Source of the DNA: Thermoproteota archaeon
GTDB taxonomy: Archaea > Korarchaeota > Korarchaeia > Korarchaeales > Korarchaeaceae
Assembly: GCA_027491735.1 (NCBI GenBank)
Contig: JAOZGP010000023.1
Coordinates: 1 to 64,000 of the forward strand
Direction of reading: 5' to 3'
Length of the DNA: 64,000 bases
Made by a program: the position numbers and the translations under genes. The notes beneath the pieces are model-generated. The model searched no databases, was not told the DNA's origin, and was given only the letters and a program-made list of their open reading frames with translations. Positions 54,504 through 62,734 of this stretch are shown here, one piece after another (position 1 is the first letter of the stretch; the number at the start of each line of letters is the position of its first letter).

Positions 54504-55241
54504 CTAGATCCCTCCCAGAAGCCTTGTCAGGAACCTCCTCGCTCTGGGAGTCTTTGGACTTCTGAGAAGCTGGTCTGGAGGGCCACTTTCCAGGATTTTG
54601 CCACCGTCCATAAAAGATATCTCGTCAGCCACCTCCTTGGCGAAGGCTATCTCGTGGGTGACGACCAGCATTGTGATCCCTCTCTTGGCGAGATCCCTCA
54701 TGACGTCTATGACCTCCCACGTGAGCTCTATGTCCAGGGAGGCGGTCGGCTCGTCAAAGAGTATCACGTCCGGATCCATGGCCAGAGCCCTGGCTATTCC
54801 CACCCTCTGCTGCTGACCTCCTGAGAGCTGAGCTGGATAGTAGTTGGCCCACTCCTCCATCCTCACAGCCTTCAGGGCCTCCATAGCCCTCTCGGTCGCC
54901 TCGTCATTGTTCACCTTCAGGACACATTTGAGACCGATCTTGACATTGTCCAAAGCCGTTAAGTGTCTAAAAAGACTTGGTTCCTGGAAGACAAAACCTA
55001 TCTTAGCTCTGATGATGTTGAGATCAAGTCCTGAGGTGTAGACGTCCCTACCCTCGAAGAAAATCTTCCCCCCGGTCGGAGGCTCCAGGAGGCCCATAAG
55101 CCTTAGGAAGGTGGACTTGCCCGAGCCGCTCGGTCCTATTATGACCTTGGTTTCCCCCTTTTCTATCTCAAAGTCTATCCCTCTGAGAACCTGAAGGTCG
55201 CCATAGCTCTTCCTGAGGTCCCTGCACTTGAGCACGCTCAA
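54504..55241 (-). CDS. Amino-acid ABC transporter ATPase (GlnQ-like)
   Basis: ATPase of 245 residues typical of polar amino-acid importers. Walker A GPSGSGKST (about 37-45), Q-loop FVFQEPSLFRHLTALDNV, signature QLSGGQQQRVGIARAL, Walker B VILFDEPTASLD and H-loop VVTHEIAFAKEVAD. Sits between the two permease genes. Confidence 0.93.
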   Translation of the reverse strand: MSVLKCRDLRKSYGDLQVLRGIDFEIEKGETKVIIGPSGSGKSTFLRLMGLLEPPTGGKIFFEGRDVYTSGLDLNIIRAKIGFVFQEPSLFRHLTALDNVKIGLKCVLKVNNDEATERAMEALKAVRMEEWANYYPAQLSGGQQQRVGIARALAMDPDVILFDEPTASLDIELTWEVIDVMRDLAKRGITMLVVTHEIAFAKEVADEISFMDGGKILESGPPDQLLRSPKTPRARRFLTRLLGGI

Positions 55242-55245
55242 GATC

Positions 55246-55902
55246 TCACCTCAGCCCATACTTGGTCTTCAGCTTGGAGCCCCACCTGTCGAGGTAGTTC
55301 GCTACGGGGAACGTCATAGCCACGTAGATCAGGGCTGCAAGCAGATATGGGTAGATGAAGGACCTAGTGGCTGCCCTCAATATGTCCGAGTACTTGGCGA
55401 GGTCTAGCACCCCCAGCACGAAGGAGTAGGAGGAGTCCTTTATCAGGAGGGCTATCTCGCTCCCCAGACCTGGGAGGGCCACAATGAACGCCTGCGGAAC
55501 TATTATGTGTCTGAACGCCTGGGCCCTCGTCATGCCGAGGGAGATGGCTGCCATCATCTGATCCCTCCCAACGCTGTTCATGGCACTCCTAAATATCTGA
55601 GATTGAAAAGCTCCGCTCCTCAGTCCGAGAGCCACGACAGCGCTGATGAATGGGTCTCTGAAGAGGGGAACTAAGCCTGCAAGTCCGAAGTGCAGGAAGA
55701 GCATTATCACAAGTACGGGAACTCCCCTCATGACCTTATCATATCCCTCGAGAACGGTCGACAGCTCGAAGGACCGCGAGAGCTGTCTGATCATGGCGAT
55801 CGGCATCCCCACAATGAAACCCATGGCGAAGGAGATGAGCGATATGGAGAGAGTTGTGGGAACTCCTTGAAGCAAAAAAATGAGATCTTGAGCGGAGATC
55901 AA
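55246..55902 (-). CDS. Amino-acid ABC transporter permease
   Basis: Second GlnP-type permease, 218 residues, five helices. The MRGVPVLVIMLFLHFG motif and the docking loop ISLGMTRAQAFRHIIVPQAF are family-typical. Start TTG 55902, 62 bp after the binding-protein gene. Pairs with the permease at 53835 as a heterodimer. Confidence 0.9.
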   Translation of the reverse strand: MISAQDLIFLLQGVPTTLSISLISFAMGFIVGMPIAMIRQLSRSFELSTVLEGYDKVMRGVPVLVIMLFLHFGLAGLVPLFRDPFISAVVALGLRSGAFQSQIFRSAMNSVGRDQMMAAISLGMTRAQAFRHIIVPQAFIVALPGLGSEIALLIKDSSYSFVLGVLDLAKYSDILRAATRSFIYPYLLAALIYVAMTFPVANYLDRWGSKLKTKYGLR

Positions 55903-55964
55903 AGTCTTTCCCTCTCATGACAGCGTTTCCTTCTCTCCCGAGATGGTGACAAGCGGACGGGTGA

Positions 55965-56810
55965 TCACCCACTTGTGACGTTCCACTTGGCCCTTATCTG
56001 GTCCACCTTGCCCTCAGCGAAGAGCTCAGCTAGAGCAGCGTCTATCTTCTGCACGAGGATCGGGGAGTCCTTGTTCGCTATGAAAGCCACAGGCCAGTAG
56101 GACCTGGCGTATATCACGGTCAGAGGGATCTTCTCCGTGGAGATCCACCAGGTGGTTATGGGGGTCTCGGCGTACACGGCATCTATCACACCCTTCTCCA
56201 GATCCTTGAGGGCCATTCCAAAGTCCTTGTACGACTTCACCTGGCTCGACTCGAGCGCTCCCTTCTTGACCAAGTTCAACAGTTCAGCTTCCTCGGTGGT
56301 CCCGCTTCCCGTCCCAACCACCATACCGTACTTGGCCACGTCCGATAGAGAGCTCAGCTTTGTTATCCCGAGCTGTTCCGCCTTAGCCTTCGTGGTGATC
56401 AGCTGAACCTGGGTCACGGTGTGCGGCATGGTGTAGAGTATGACTTTCATCCTCTCGGGGGTCACGGAGAACCCGCTCACGCCGAGGTCGACCTCCCCGT
56501 TCTTGACTGCTGATATTATGGCGTCGAAGTCCATTTGCTTCCACTTGACTTCGATCCCCAGCTTCTGAGCAACAGCATTCATGAGGTCGACCTCGTATCC
56601 GACTACCTCGTTGGTCTTAGGGTCTATGAACTCGAAAGGCGGCCAGTCGGGTGACGTGGCCACCACGATGTACCCCCTCTTCTGGACTGATTCCCAAGTC
56701 TGGCCTACAGCCTGAGTCTTTGGATTTGCGGCCGGATATATCAGGTATCCAACAGCGAAAGCGATGATAGCCACAATTACAAGACCTACAACAGACGATT
56801 TGGAGGTCAA
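55965..56810 (-). CDS. Amino-acid ABC transporter substrate-binding protein
   Basis: Receptor of 281 residues with an N-terminal anchor helix (about 7-27). The body is a family-3 binding protein: RGYIVVATSPDWPPFEFID, GYEVDLMNAVAQKLG, the DFDAIISAVKNGEVDLGVSGFS hinge, and VVGTGSGTTEE. Ligand probably a polar amino acid; which one is not clear. First gene of the operon. Confidence 0.92.
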   Translation of the reverse strand: MTSKSSVVGLVIVAIIAFAVGYLIYPAANPKTQAVGQTWESVQKRGYIVVATSPDWPPFEFIDPKTNEVVGYEVDLMNAVAQKLGIEVKWKQMDFDAIISAVKNGEVDLGVSGFSVTPERMKVILYTMPHTVTQVQLITTKAKAEQLGITKLSSLSDVAKYGMVVGTGSGTTEEAELLNLVKKGALESSQVKSYKDFGMALKDLEKGVIDAVYAETPITTWWISTEKIPLTVIYARSYWPVAFIANKDSPILVQKIDAALAELFAEGKVDQIRAKWNVTSG

Positions 56811-56841
56811 ACGATCACCTGCCGAGAGGGCTCGGGGGGAG

Positions 56842-56850
56842 TATTTATAA
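56842..56850 (-). promoter_or_regulatory. TATA-like box of amino-acid importer operon
   Basis: TTATAAATA on the minus strand, about 32 bp before the ATG at 56810. Confidence 0.5.
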
Positions 56851-56899
56851 TTTATGTAATATATGGATCGGATCGAGTCGCTGAAGTTACAAATGCAAC

Positions 56900-57577
56900 T
56901 TAATGTCCACTGGGCCTGAGACTTCTCCTGGTAGTCAGTATGAGGTCCTCCAGCAACTTGTAGGCTGTAGAGGCATCACTCCTGTCGAATATGAGCACCG
57001 TGTCCTTGTAGCAAGAGATGACCTGCGTGACGTTTATTCCATTAGACGAGAGGGTGTAGAGCACCAGCTCGAGAACTCCAGGGGTGACTACTATGTCCTC
57101 CGGGCTCACCATGACTAAGGCCGTCTGATCGCTCAGCGTACTCACGATGAGCCTCTTGGGAAAGATAGACAGGATCCTGGGAAGCAGTTCGCTCGCCACC
57201 ACTATGGAGAAGGTGTCCAATCCTTGGGTCATCTGAAAGAACCTGGCTCTCTCCATCAGACCGATGAGGTCGTCGATCCTCTGCTCCACAGCTGATCTCC
57301 TAACTGTGATCACTCCCAGATCTGTTTGAAGCTCTAGGACGCTCTCGGCTATGACTCTCCTGATCCTCTCCTCGATCTTACCTTTTCTCCTGATATCCGA
57401 GCTGAACCTTATCAGAGCCATCTTTATGGCTCCTACTGAGGCTCTAATCCCCATGTTGTTCAGATCCTCCTGTATGAGCCTGGACAGGGCACTGTAGTTT
57501 ATAACCCCATGCGCCAAGCAGTCCCTGATGGCGGGCCTGGTGAGCACGACTTCTCGGACGTGTTTCGAGACGCTCAT
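56900..57577 (-). CDS. ACT-domain protein, possible amino-acid sensor
   Basis: A 225-residue protein. Residues 1-75 look like a helical DNA-binding-type domain found in archaeal ACT proteins (IRDCLAHGVINYSALSRLIQEDL, then VGAIKMALIRF). Two ACT-like beta-alpha-beta segments follow, the second with ALVMVSPEDI and GVLELVLYTLSSNGINVTQVISCYKDTVLIF. ACT domains bind amino acids. It lies just upstream of the amino-acid importer on the same strand, but with a separate promoter between them, so it may sense the same amino acid. That role is inferred. Confidence 0.75.
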   Translation of the reverse strand: MSVSKHVREVVLTRPAIRDCLAHGVINYSALSRLIQEDLNNMGIRASVGAIKMALIRFSSDIRRKGKIEERIRRVIAESVLELQTDLGVITVRRSAVEQRIDDLIGLMERARFFQMTQGLDTFSIVVASELLPRILSIFPKRLIVSTLSDQTALVMVSPEDIVVTPGVLELVLYTLSSNGINVTQVISCYKDTVLIFDRSDASTAYKLLEDLILTTRRSLRPSGH

Positions 57578-57791
57578 TGCAATCCAAACAGAACAATGTA
57601 GTGTTGAATATAAACATCGGTCATTAGGCGGCTACAGCGATCAATCAACCACAGCCAGCAGAGGGGGAAGAACTCGAGGATCTCGGCGGTCTGATATGGA
57701 ACATCTCATTCTGAACTCCTCAAACGGTGCTTCCTGTTCCTGACCTTCCGACAGCAGGCCAGTGAGCCGGAGCTATATTCATCTATCCCCT

Positions 57792-57856
57792 ATAACTATA
57801 TACAATGTGTACGAAAATTCATCTAGGTATTCTATATAAGATAACTATAAATAAAT
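57792..57856 (+). promoter_or_regulatory. AT-rich promoter region with direct repeat
   Basis: Two copies of ATAACTATA (57792-57800 and 57841-57849), 49 bp apart, in the most AT-rich stretch of the area; the second is followed by AATAAAT and lies about 40 bp before the ATG at 57886. It looks like a strong promoter, but only a very short open frame follows. Confidence 0.35.
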
Positions 57857-57885
57857 CGCATCTCTAGAACTTCTCGGGGATCACC

Positions 57886-57999
57886 ATGAAGAAGGCTGTG
57901 GTTCTCGAGCTCATGTGGACCGGTGTTCTCTCGCTTTGTCCCCGTTGTCAACCCCGTCCTCTCCCTAGTGTGAGGCATGAGACGATCCCGTCACCGTGA
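57886..57999 (+). other. Short open frame behind a strong promoter
   Basis: A 37-codon frame starting MKKAVVLELMWTGVLSL, with CPRC after it. The start resembles a secretion signal, so it may be the first exposed part of a gene broken by a frameshift. The rest of 57600-58110 shows nothing recognisable. Confidence 0.25.
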
Positions 58000-58112
58000 G
58001 CAAGCACCTCTGAGGACCCCGAATCCGGGCAGTGCCGATCGCTCAACCCGAGGTTTCTCGTGGATCCCAGACCTTGTCTCGGATCTTCAACGGCGGAGCG
58101 ATGACGTTCCAT

Positions 58113-59174
58113 TCAAAAAGGTCTGGAGTCACTGTTCCCGATGTACGACAGGAGCTCCGCTATCAGGACAGCATTTCCTGCAGCCCCTCTCACGAGGTTG
58201 TGCCCCAGAGCCACATATCTGTACCAGCGGCCGTGCCACCCGAGTCTCGATATCCTTCCGACGGACACGGACATCCCCCCTCCCTCCGTCCTATCGAGCA
58301 GTGGCTGGGGTCTGTCCACCTTCCTTCTGACCACGATCGGATTAGCAGGAGCCGTCGGCAGGGAGAGGTCTTGGGGAGGGCCTTTAAATCTCGAGAAGCA
58401 CTCTGCGAGCTCTTCCTCGCTGAGCTCCTCGCTGAGCTCCACCAGAACTGACTCCAGATGACCGTGCCTCGTTGGAACTCTCGTAGTCGTAGCGGCTATC
58501 GAGATGTCCGCCTCCCTAACTCCCGAATTTGTCAAGGTTCCTAGGATCTTACGAGGCTCCTTGGAGAGCTTGTCCTCCTCTCTGGGTATATGGGGAATCA
58601 CGTTGTCCGTTATGGCGAGGCTCGGAACCCCAGCGAAGCCAGCCCCGCTGACAGCCTGAAGCGTGGTCACGAAGGCCCTCCTGAGCCCGTGCTCCATGAG
58701 AGGCTTGAGGGTCATCGTCAAGATTGCTGTGGAGCAGTTCGGGTTCTTCACGATTCTTCCCCTCCACCTCCTCTGAATCTTAATGAGAGCTAGATGCTCG
58801 GGGTTGACCTCGGGTACTATCAGGGGTATGTCCGGATCGAGTCTAAGGTTGCTTGAATTGGAGATCACGGTAAATCCCTCCTCGGCGAACTTGGGCTCGA
58901 TATGAGAGGCTATATCACTTGGAAGGGCTGAGAATATGATATCCACTCCTGAGAACTCATTTGGGTCTAGATTCAGAAGCCTGAGCTCAGCCACATCTTC
59001 TGGGAGGCATCTCTCGACGATCCAACTGACCACCTCACCGTAGCTTCTTCCCGATTTCTGGTGAGATGCCGAGAGAGCTACTAAGTCGAACCAAGGATGC
59101 CGTGAGAGAAGAGAGACGAAAACTTGACCTACAAGACCTGTCGCACCCAGGAGTCCTACTTTAAGCCGGTCCAT
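58113..59174 (-). CDS. asd: Aspartate-semialdehyde dehydrogenase
   Basis: NADPH-dependent enzyme of 353 residues reducing aspartyl phosphate to aspartate semialdehyde. N-terminal Rossmann loop GATGLVGQ (10-17), catalytic C147 in NPNCSTA, and RVPTRHGHLESV with the active-site His. The sequence follows the archaeal/fungal ASADH type. I chose ATG 59174, inside the last codons of the aspartokinase gene (14 bp overlap), because the family begins just before the glycine-rich loop. Forms a two-gene operon with aspartokinase. Confidence 0.92.
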   Translation of the reverse strand: MDRLKVGLLGATGLVGQVFVSLLSRHPWFDLVALSASHQKSGRSYGEVVSWIVERCLPEDVAELRLLNLDPNEFSGVDIIFSALPSDIASHIEPKFAEEGFTVISNSSNLRLDPDIPLIVPEVNPEHLALIKIQRRWRGRIVKNPNCSTAILTMTLKPLMEHGLRRAFVTTLQAVSGAGFAGVPSLAITDNVIPHIPREEDKLSKEPRKILGTLTNSGVREADISIAATTTRVPTRHGHLESVLVELSEELSEEELAECFSRFKGPPQDLSLPTAPANPIVVRRKVDRPQPLLDRTEGGGMSVSVGRISRLGWHGRWYRYVALGHNLVRGAAGNAVLIAELLSYIGNSDSRPF

Positions 59175-60546
59175 CGACCACCACCTCATCATGTATTCTC
59201 CTCACAAGCTCGACAGCCCTATCTGAGTCAACAAGAAGCGTAAGGCTCACTCTTTCACCTCCTCTCGAGATGAGGTAGACGTTCATGTGTTTCAAAAGCC
59301 TTAGAACTTTTTGGAAGTTGTGAGGGCTCCTGAGCCCGCATCCCACAACAACTACGGCGGAGAGATCCTCCTTGACCTTCACGGAGCTGACCACCTTCTT
59401 GGACTTCAGTCTTCTCTCGACGAGGTTCGAGAACCTTTTGGAGCAATCCTTTCTGACAACCACATCTATGACCGTTTCGGAGACTGGTTGTGATATGGCA
59501 CATATGTTGACTCCGGAGTCCCTGGCAAGGGACGCTATCTCAGCGGCAGTCCCTATCCTCCCGACCATCGTAGTCCCCCTGACCTCCACGAGTGCCAGGT
59601 CGCTAACCGCCAAGACGGCCTTCACCTTGTCCTGACAATCGCAGGTCCCCTTAACTAGAGTTGAGCTGCCCTTCGGATTATGAAAACTGATTATCCTGGC
59701 TGGGACACCGCTCCTGATCAGAGGCTCAAACGTGCTCGGATGAAACCTTTTAGCTCCCAGATAGGAGAGCTCCATAGCCTCCTCCAGAGAAAGTCTATTT
59801 ATCGTCCTGGCATTCGGTACGATCTCGGGATTTGCAGTGAGAACACCCTCTACGTCCGTGTAGAACCTGACTTCTGAGGCGTTGAGGGCTGATGCTATGA
59901 GTGTGGCCGAGAGATCGCTTCCTCCACGCCCTAACGTGGTTATGTCCCCTTCGGGAGTCATTCCCAGGAACCCTGTGATCACAGGCACCACCCCTTCCAA
60001 CAGCAGAGGTCTTATCTTCCTCCTGATCCTTGGGTACGTCCTCCTCGTGATGGGTCTGGCCTCTCCGAAGTCCCTGGTGGTGATCACTCCAGCGTCCCCG
60101 CCAGTCATCCAGGTGGATCTCACTCCCCTGGACGTTAAAACATGGCTCATCAGAAGGGCCGATAGTCTCTCCCCAAATGAGAGAACGTAGTCCCTCACCC
60201 GTGGAGTAGCTTCCTTCAGCATCCTCACAGCCCAGACCGTTCTCGAGAGCTCGTTTAATAGATCAGATATTTCCCTCATAGCTTCCTTTGGAAGGTTTAG
60301 ATCTGAGGCGACCTCCCTGTGAAGGTCGAACACTTGCCGGAGATGGCCTTCTGTCCCCTCCATAACCGATCTGAGCTTGTCAGTGATCCCCTTCATCGCT
60401 GAAATCACGACGATGGGAGCACATTCTTGCTCCATCAGGTCCAGAACTATGTCAGCGGCCCCTAGAAAGCTGTACCCTCCCTCGAGGATTGACCCTCCGA
60501 ACTTGACGACCAGAGCTCTCAACGGAGACCACCGCCCAAGGGTCAC
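59161..60546 (-). CDS. Aspartate kinase with C-terminal ACT domains
   Basis: First enzyme of the aspartate family pathway, 461 residues. KFGGSIL is the phosphate-binding start (about 15-21), GRGGSDLSA binds aspartate, TDVEGVLTANP is typical, and SYLGAKRFHP follows. The C-terminal third holds two ACT domains (VEVRGTTMVGRIGTAAEIASL and later), implying feedback by lysine or threonine. GTG 60546 is the reading-frame start; TTG 60522 closer to the conserved core is also possible. An inverted repeat surrounds the start. Confidence 0.9.
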   Translation of the reverse strand: MTLGRWSPLRALVVKFGGSILEGGYSFLGAADIVLDLMEQECAPIVVISAMKGITDKLRSVMEGTEGHLRQVFDLHREVASDLNLPKEAMREISDLLNELSRTVWAVRMLKEATPRVRDYVLSFGERLSALLMSHVLTSRGVRSTWMTGGDAGVITTRDFGEARPITRRTYPRIRRKIRPLLLEGVVPVITGFLGMTPEGDITTLGRGGSDLSATLIASALNASEVRFYTDVEGVLTANPEIVPNARTINRLSLEEAMELSYLGAKRFHPSTFEPLIRSGVPARIISFHNPKGSSTLVKGTCDCQDKVKAVLAVSDLALVEVRGTTMVGRIGTAAEIASLARDSGVNICAISQPVSETVIDVVVRKDCSKRFSNLVERRLKSKKVVSSVKVKEDLSAVVVVGCGLRSPHNFQKVLRLLKHMNVYLISRGGERVSLTLLVDSDRAVELVRRIHDEVVVDGPA

Positions 60547-60598
60547 AGGATGAGATGAGAGGATGCCCCTGGGCGGTGATCCTCATCCGTTTAAAAAC
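60530..60598 (-). promoter_or_regulatory. Aspartokinase promoter with inverted repeat at start codon
   Basis: TATA-like GTTTTTAAAC lies near 60589-60598 on the minus strand. Downstream, arms CACCGCCCAAGGG (60530-60542) and CCCCTGGGCGGTG (60566-60578) are complementary at 12 of 13 positions with a 23 nt loop. The arms flank the GTG at 60546. Could be a repressor site or an RNA hairpin hiding the start. Confidence 0.4.
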
Positions 60599-60632
60599 AA
60601 TGCCCGATCCTGCTCGGCAATATAACGATACA

Positions 60633-60974
60633 TCAGTAGTTGTGGGTGCCCAGGACCACTTTTACCCCTATCTTCTCCTCTATCAGCCTGGCCCACTCCT
60701 CTGGCCTCATGTAGGGGCATCCGGGCTTGGGATCTACCATGCAGTTGCTCAGGTAGATCTCCTCTGGTTTGACTCCAGAGAGCTTCATGGTCATCTTTAT
60801 GGTGGATATCAAGGTGCTTCCGGGACATTCACACCTCACGAACCCGATAACCTGTACCGGCTCGTCGAAATTGCCCTCTCCGAGAGCCGCGGCCTTGAGG
60901 CACCTCCACTCCCCAGGACATCCGTACGTCTCATCCATATAGCGCCCACATCCCACTATAAACACCTTCTTCAT
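60633..60974 (-). CDS. CGGC-domain metal-binding protein
   Basis: A 113-residue protein of the CGGC family: the N-terminal FIVGCGRYMDETYGCPGEWRC cysteines, RCECPGSTL, LSNCMVD and PGCPYM. The cysteine pattern suggests metal or iron-sulfur binding; the biological role is unknown. Start ATG 60974 fits the family; an upstream in-frame start adds eight unsupported residues. Confidence 0.8.
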   Translation of the reverse strand: MKKVFIVGCGRYMDETYGCPGEWRCLKAAALGEGNFDEPVQVIGFVRCECPGSTLISTIKMTMKLSGVKPEEIYLSNCMVDPKPGCPYMRPEEWARLIEEKIGVKVVLGTHNY

Positions 60975-61109
60975 GACACCACCCTGGAGTGGTCCCACCG
61001 AACCTTAAACGCATTTCGCTCATCACTAAAAAATCCATCAAGAGCTCAGCAAGTTCTCTCTCCAACCCTCCTTTGATTTTTCATGAGAAGATCCTAGCTC
61101 ACAGGAGAT

Positions 61110-61613
61110 CTAGCTTGAGGTTGAGGCTTTAGTCTCTGGGGTGACGGGAAATCGCATCCTGAAATCGATCCTGATGGAAAGCAGGGACTCCAGAAGTTCC
61201 TTCTCCGACTTAAAATCCCCCTCCTCCTCACACAAAACGAGGATCGGTTTGGAGAACCTGAGCTTCAGAGATCTCACCTCCTTAGCACTGCTGGCCTTCC
61301 CCACCTTTATCACATCCTCCCTTCGAGAGATCCAGTCATCTAGACCCACTAGCACGATGTAATCAGGTGGGATCTGAGAACTTCTGCTCACGAGGTTCAC
61401 GAGCTCCTCAACATTGAATACCTCACACCTCTGAGTTATCTGAGCGTGTCTCCTTCCTAGAAGGCAGAGGATCCCCGCTCCCTCGAGGTTATGGGACGGC
61501 TCTCTTGACACTCTATTCACGACAGCACTCCTGTATCCTCTGCTGGAGAGCTTTCTCATGATCGGCTGAAGAAGCTCCTTTCCTCTGCTCCCCACCAAGC
61601 AGACGACCTTCAT
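61110..61613 (-). CDS. MobB-like protein lacking a P-loop
   Basis: A 167-residue protein with the strand order and spacing of MobB-like nucleotide-binding proteins ([26 protein letters not shown], then [12 protein letters not shown], and [11 protein letters not shown]). The P-loop G-x-x-G-x-G-K-T/S is replaced by GSRGKELL, which lacks the Lys-Ser/Thr pair in place, so it probably does not hydrolyse GTP. Assignment tentative; it could be an unrelated small Rossmann-type protein. Divergent from the DUF84 gene. Confidence 0.6.
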   Translation of the reverse strand: MKVVCLVGSRGKELLQPIMRKLSSRGYRSAVVNRVSREPSHNLEGAGILCLLGRRHAQITQRCEVFNVEELVNLVSRSSQIPPDYIVLVGLDDWISRREDVIKVGKASSAKEVRSLKLRFSKPILVLCEEEGDFKSEKELLESLLSIRIDFRMRFPVTPETKASTSS

Positions 61614-61665
61614 AAGATCTTCAACTCCTGGAAAGAATAAAAAAGGTGGAGTGTCAAGTTACCCC

Positions 61666-62202
61666 ATGATCGTCGTGGTTGGATCGACAAACCCCGTGAA
61701 AGTGGAGGCCACGGAGAATGCCTTCTCCAGAGCGTTCAATGAGGATGTTGAGGTTAGAAGTGTGAAGGTCGATAGTGGAGTGAGAAGCCAGCCTGTAGAC
61801 GAGGAGGTCATGATTGGAGCGATGAACAGGGCTAAAATGGCGATGAAGCTTGTTGAAGCAGACTTCTCAGTGGGCATAGAGGGAGGTCTCTTCAGGTTGT
61901 TTGGAAGGTATTTCTGCGCCGGCTTCGTGGTGGTGATGGATAGGTCTGGCAGGGTGGGAACCGGGACCAGTGGATGGTTTGAGTGCCCAGAGCCTTTCAT
62001 CCCCAAGATGCTCGCTGGAGAGGAGCTGGGAGAGATAATGGCTGAGATCTCAGGAGATCATGAGATAAAGAGGAAGATCGGGGCGATAGGATTCTTCACA
62101 AGAGGAGCTGTCTCCAGAAGCAGGCTCTATGAGCACGGAGTGCTCATGGCCTTAGCCAAGTTCATAGCGGGAGATAGATGGCCGCAGGTGATAAGGGATT
62201 AG
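61666..62202 (+). CDS. DUF84 inosine/xanthosine triphosphatase (YjjX-like)
   Basis: A 178-residue house-cleaning NTPase hydrolysing non-canonical purine nucleotides. Family motifs: [11 protein letters not shown] at the N-terminus, [20 protein letters not shown], the SVGIEGGL metal-binding region, and [22 protein letters not shown] at the C-terminus. Start ATG 61666 begins right at the conserved strand; GTG 61651 would add five residues. Confidence 0.9.
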   Translation: MIVVVGSTNPVKVEATENAFSRAFNEDVEVRSVKVDSGVRSQPVDEEVMIGAMNRAKMAMKLVEADFSVGIEGGLFRLFGRYFCAGFVVVMDRSGRVGTGTSGWFECPEPFIPKMLAGEELGEIMAEISGDHEIKRKIGAIGFFTRGAVSRSRLYEHGVLMALAKFIAGDRWPQVIRD

Positions 62203-62549
62203 ATCCTCGTGCAGCTCCCGATCTCCGATAGATCATAGAGGCTATCGACGAACGAGTGACGGATCTGAGAGTTATCTACCTCTGCTGGTTCTTGTAAAGC
62301 TCTGTTCTCTCCGAACATCGCAGACCCGACGTGAAATGAGACTCCTGGGACCAGAGCTTCATCATCCTCGATAGCGATCCAACCCGGGAGGCCCATGTCA
62401 GTGCATCAGTCAAGTGTGCCGTTCAACACTCCAGTTCTGAGGTTGGACTTCTTCTCAAGAAGCTTCAACTGCTGAGAAATGCCTTCTCACTCATCAGATT
62501 CCATCCAGCTCGATGGCTCAGGGGTATAATTGATATTAAGTATAAGTCC
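62203..62549. other. Gap without recognisable gene
   Basis: About 350 bp after the DUF84 gene; only short open frames and no RNA-like structure visible. Confidence 0.4.
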
Positions 62550-62734
62550 TTAGCTGGATCTCTTATTAACCTCGCTAAGCAGGTGACCGTGTTTCTCCAG
62601 CTTTTCCGAGATCTCCTTGTTTAGTAAGCTGGCTACCACAGCCCTGAACTTCTCATTCTTTCGAGCTCCTTCACCAGAAACCTTGACAGGAGCATGATTG
62701 CGGTTTCCCTCAAGAGCTTCTTTTCTAGGGACAA
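62550..62734 (-). CDS. Small protein downstream of HerA, one frameshift
   Basis: Starting at TTG 62734, the base directly after the HerA stop, a frame reads LSLEKKLLRETAIMLL and on to KELERMRSS; a second frame continues AVVASLLNKEISEKLEKHGH and ends at 62550. One extra T in the TT at 62647-62648 joins them into about 60 helical residues. The codon use is native (AGG, AAG, CTC). Position after herA suggests cotranscription. Family unknown; could be chance. Confidence 0.35.
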
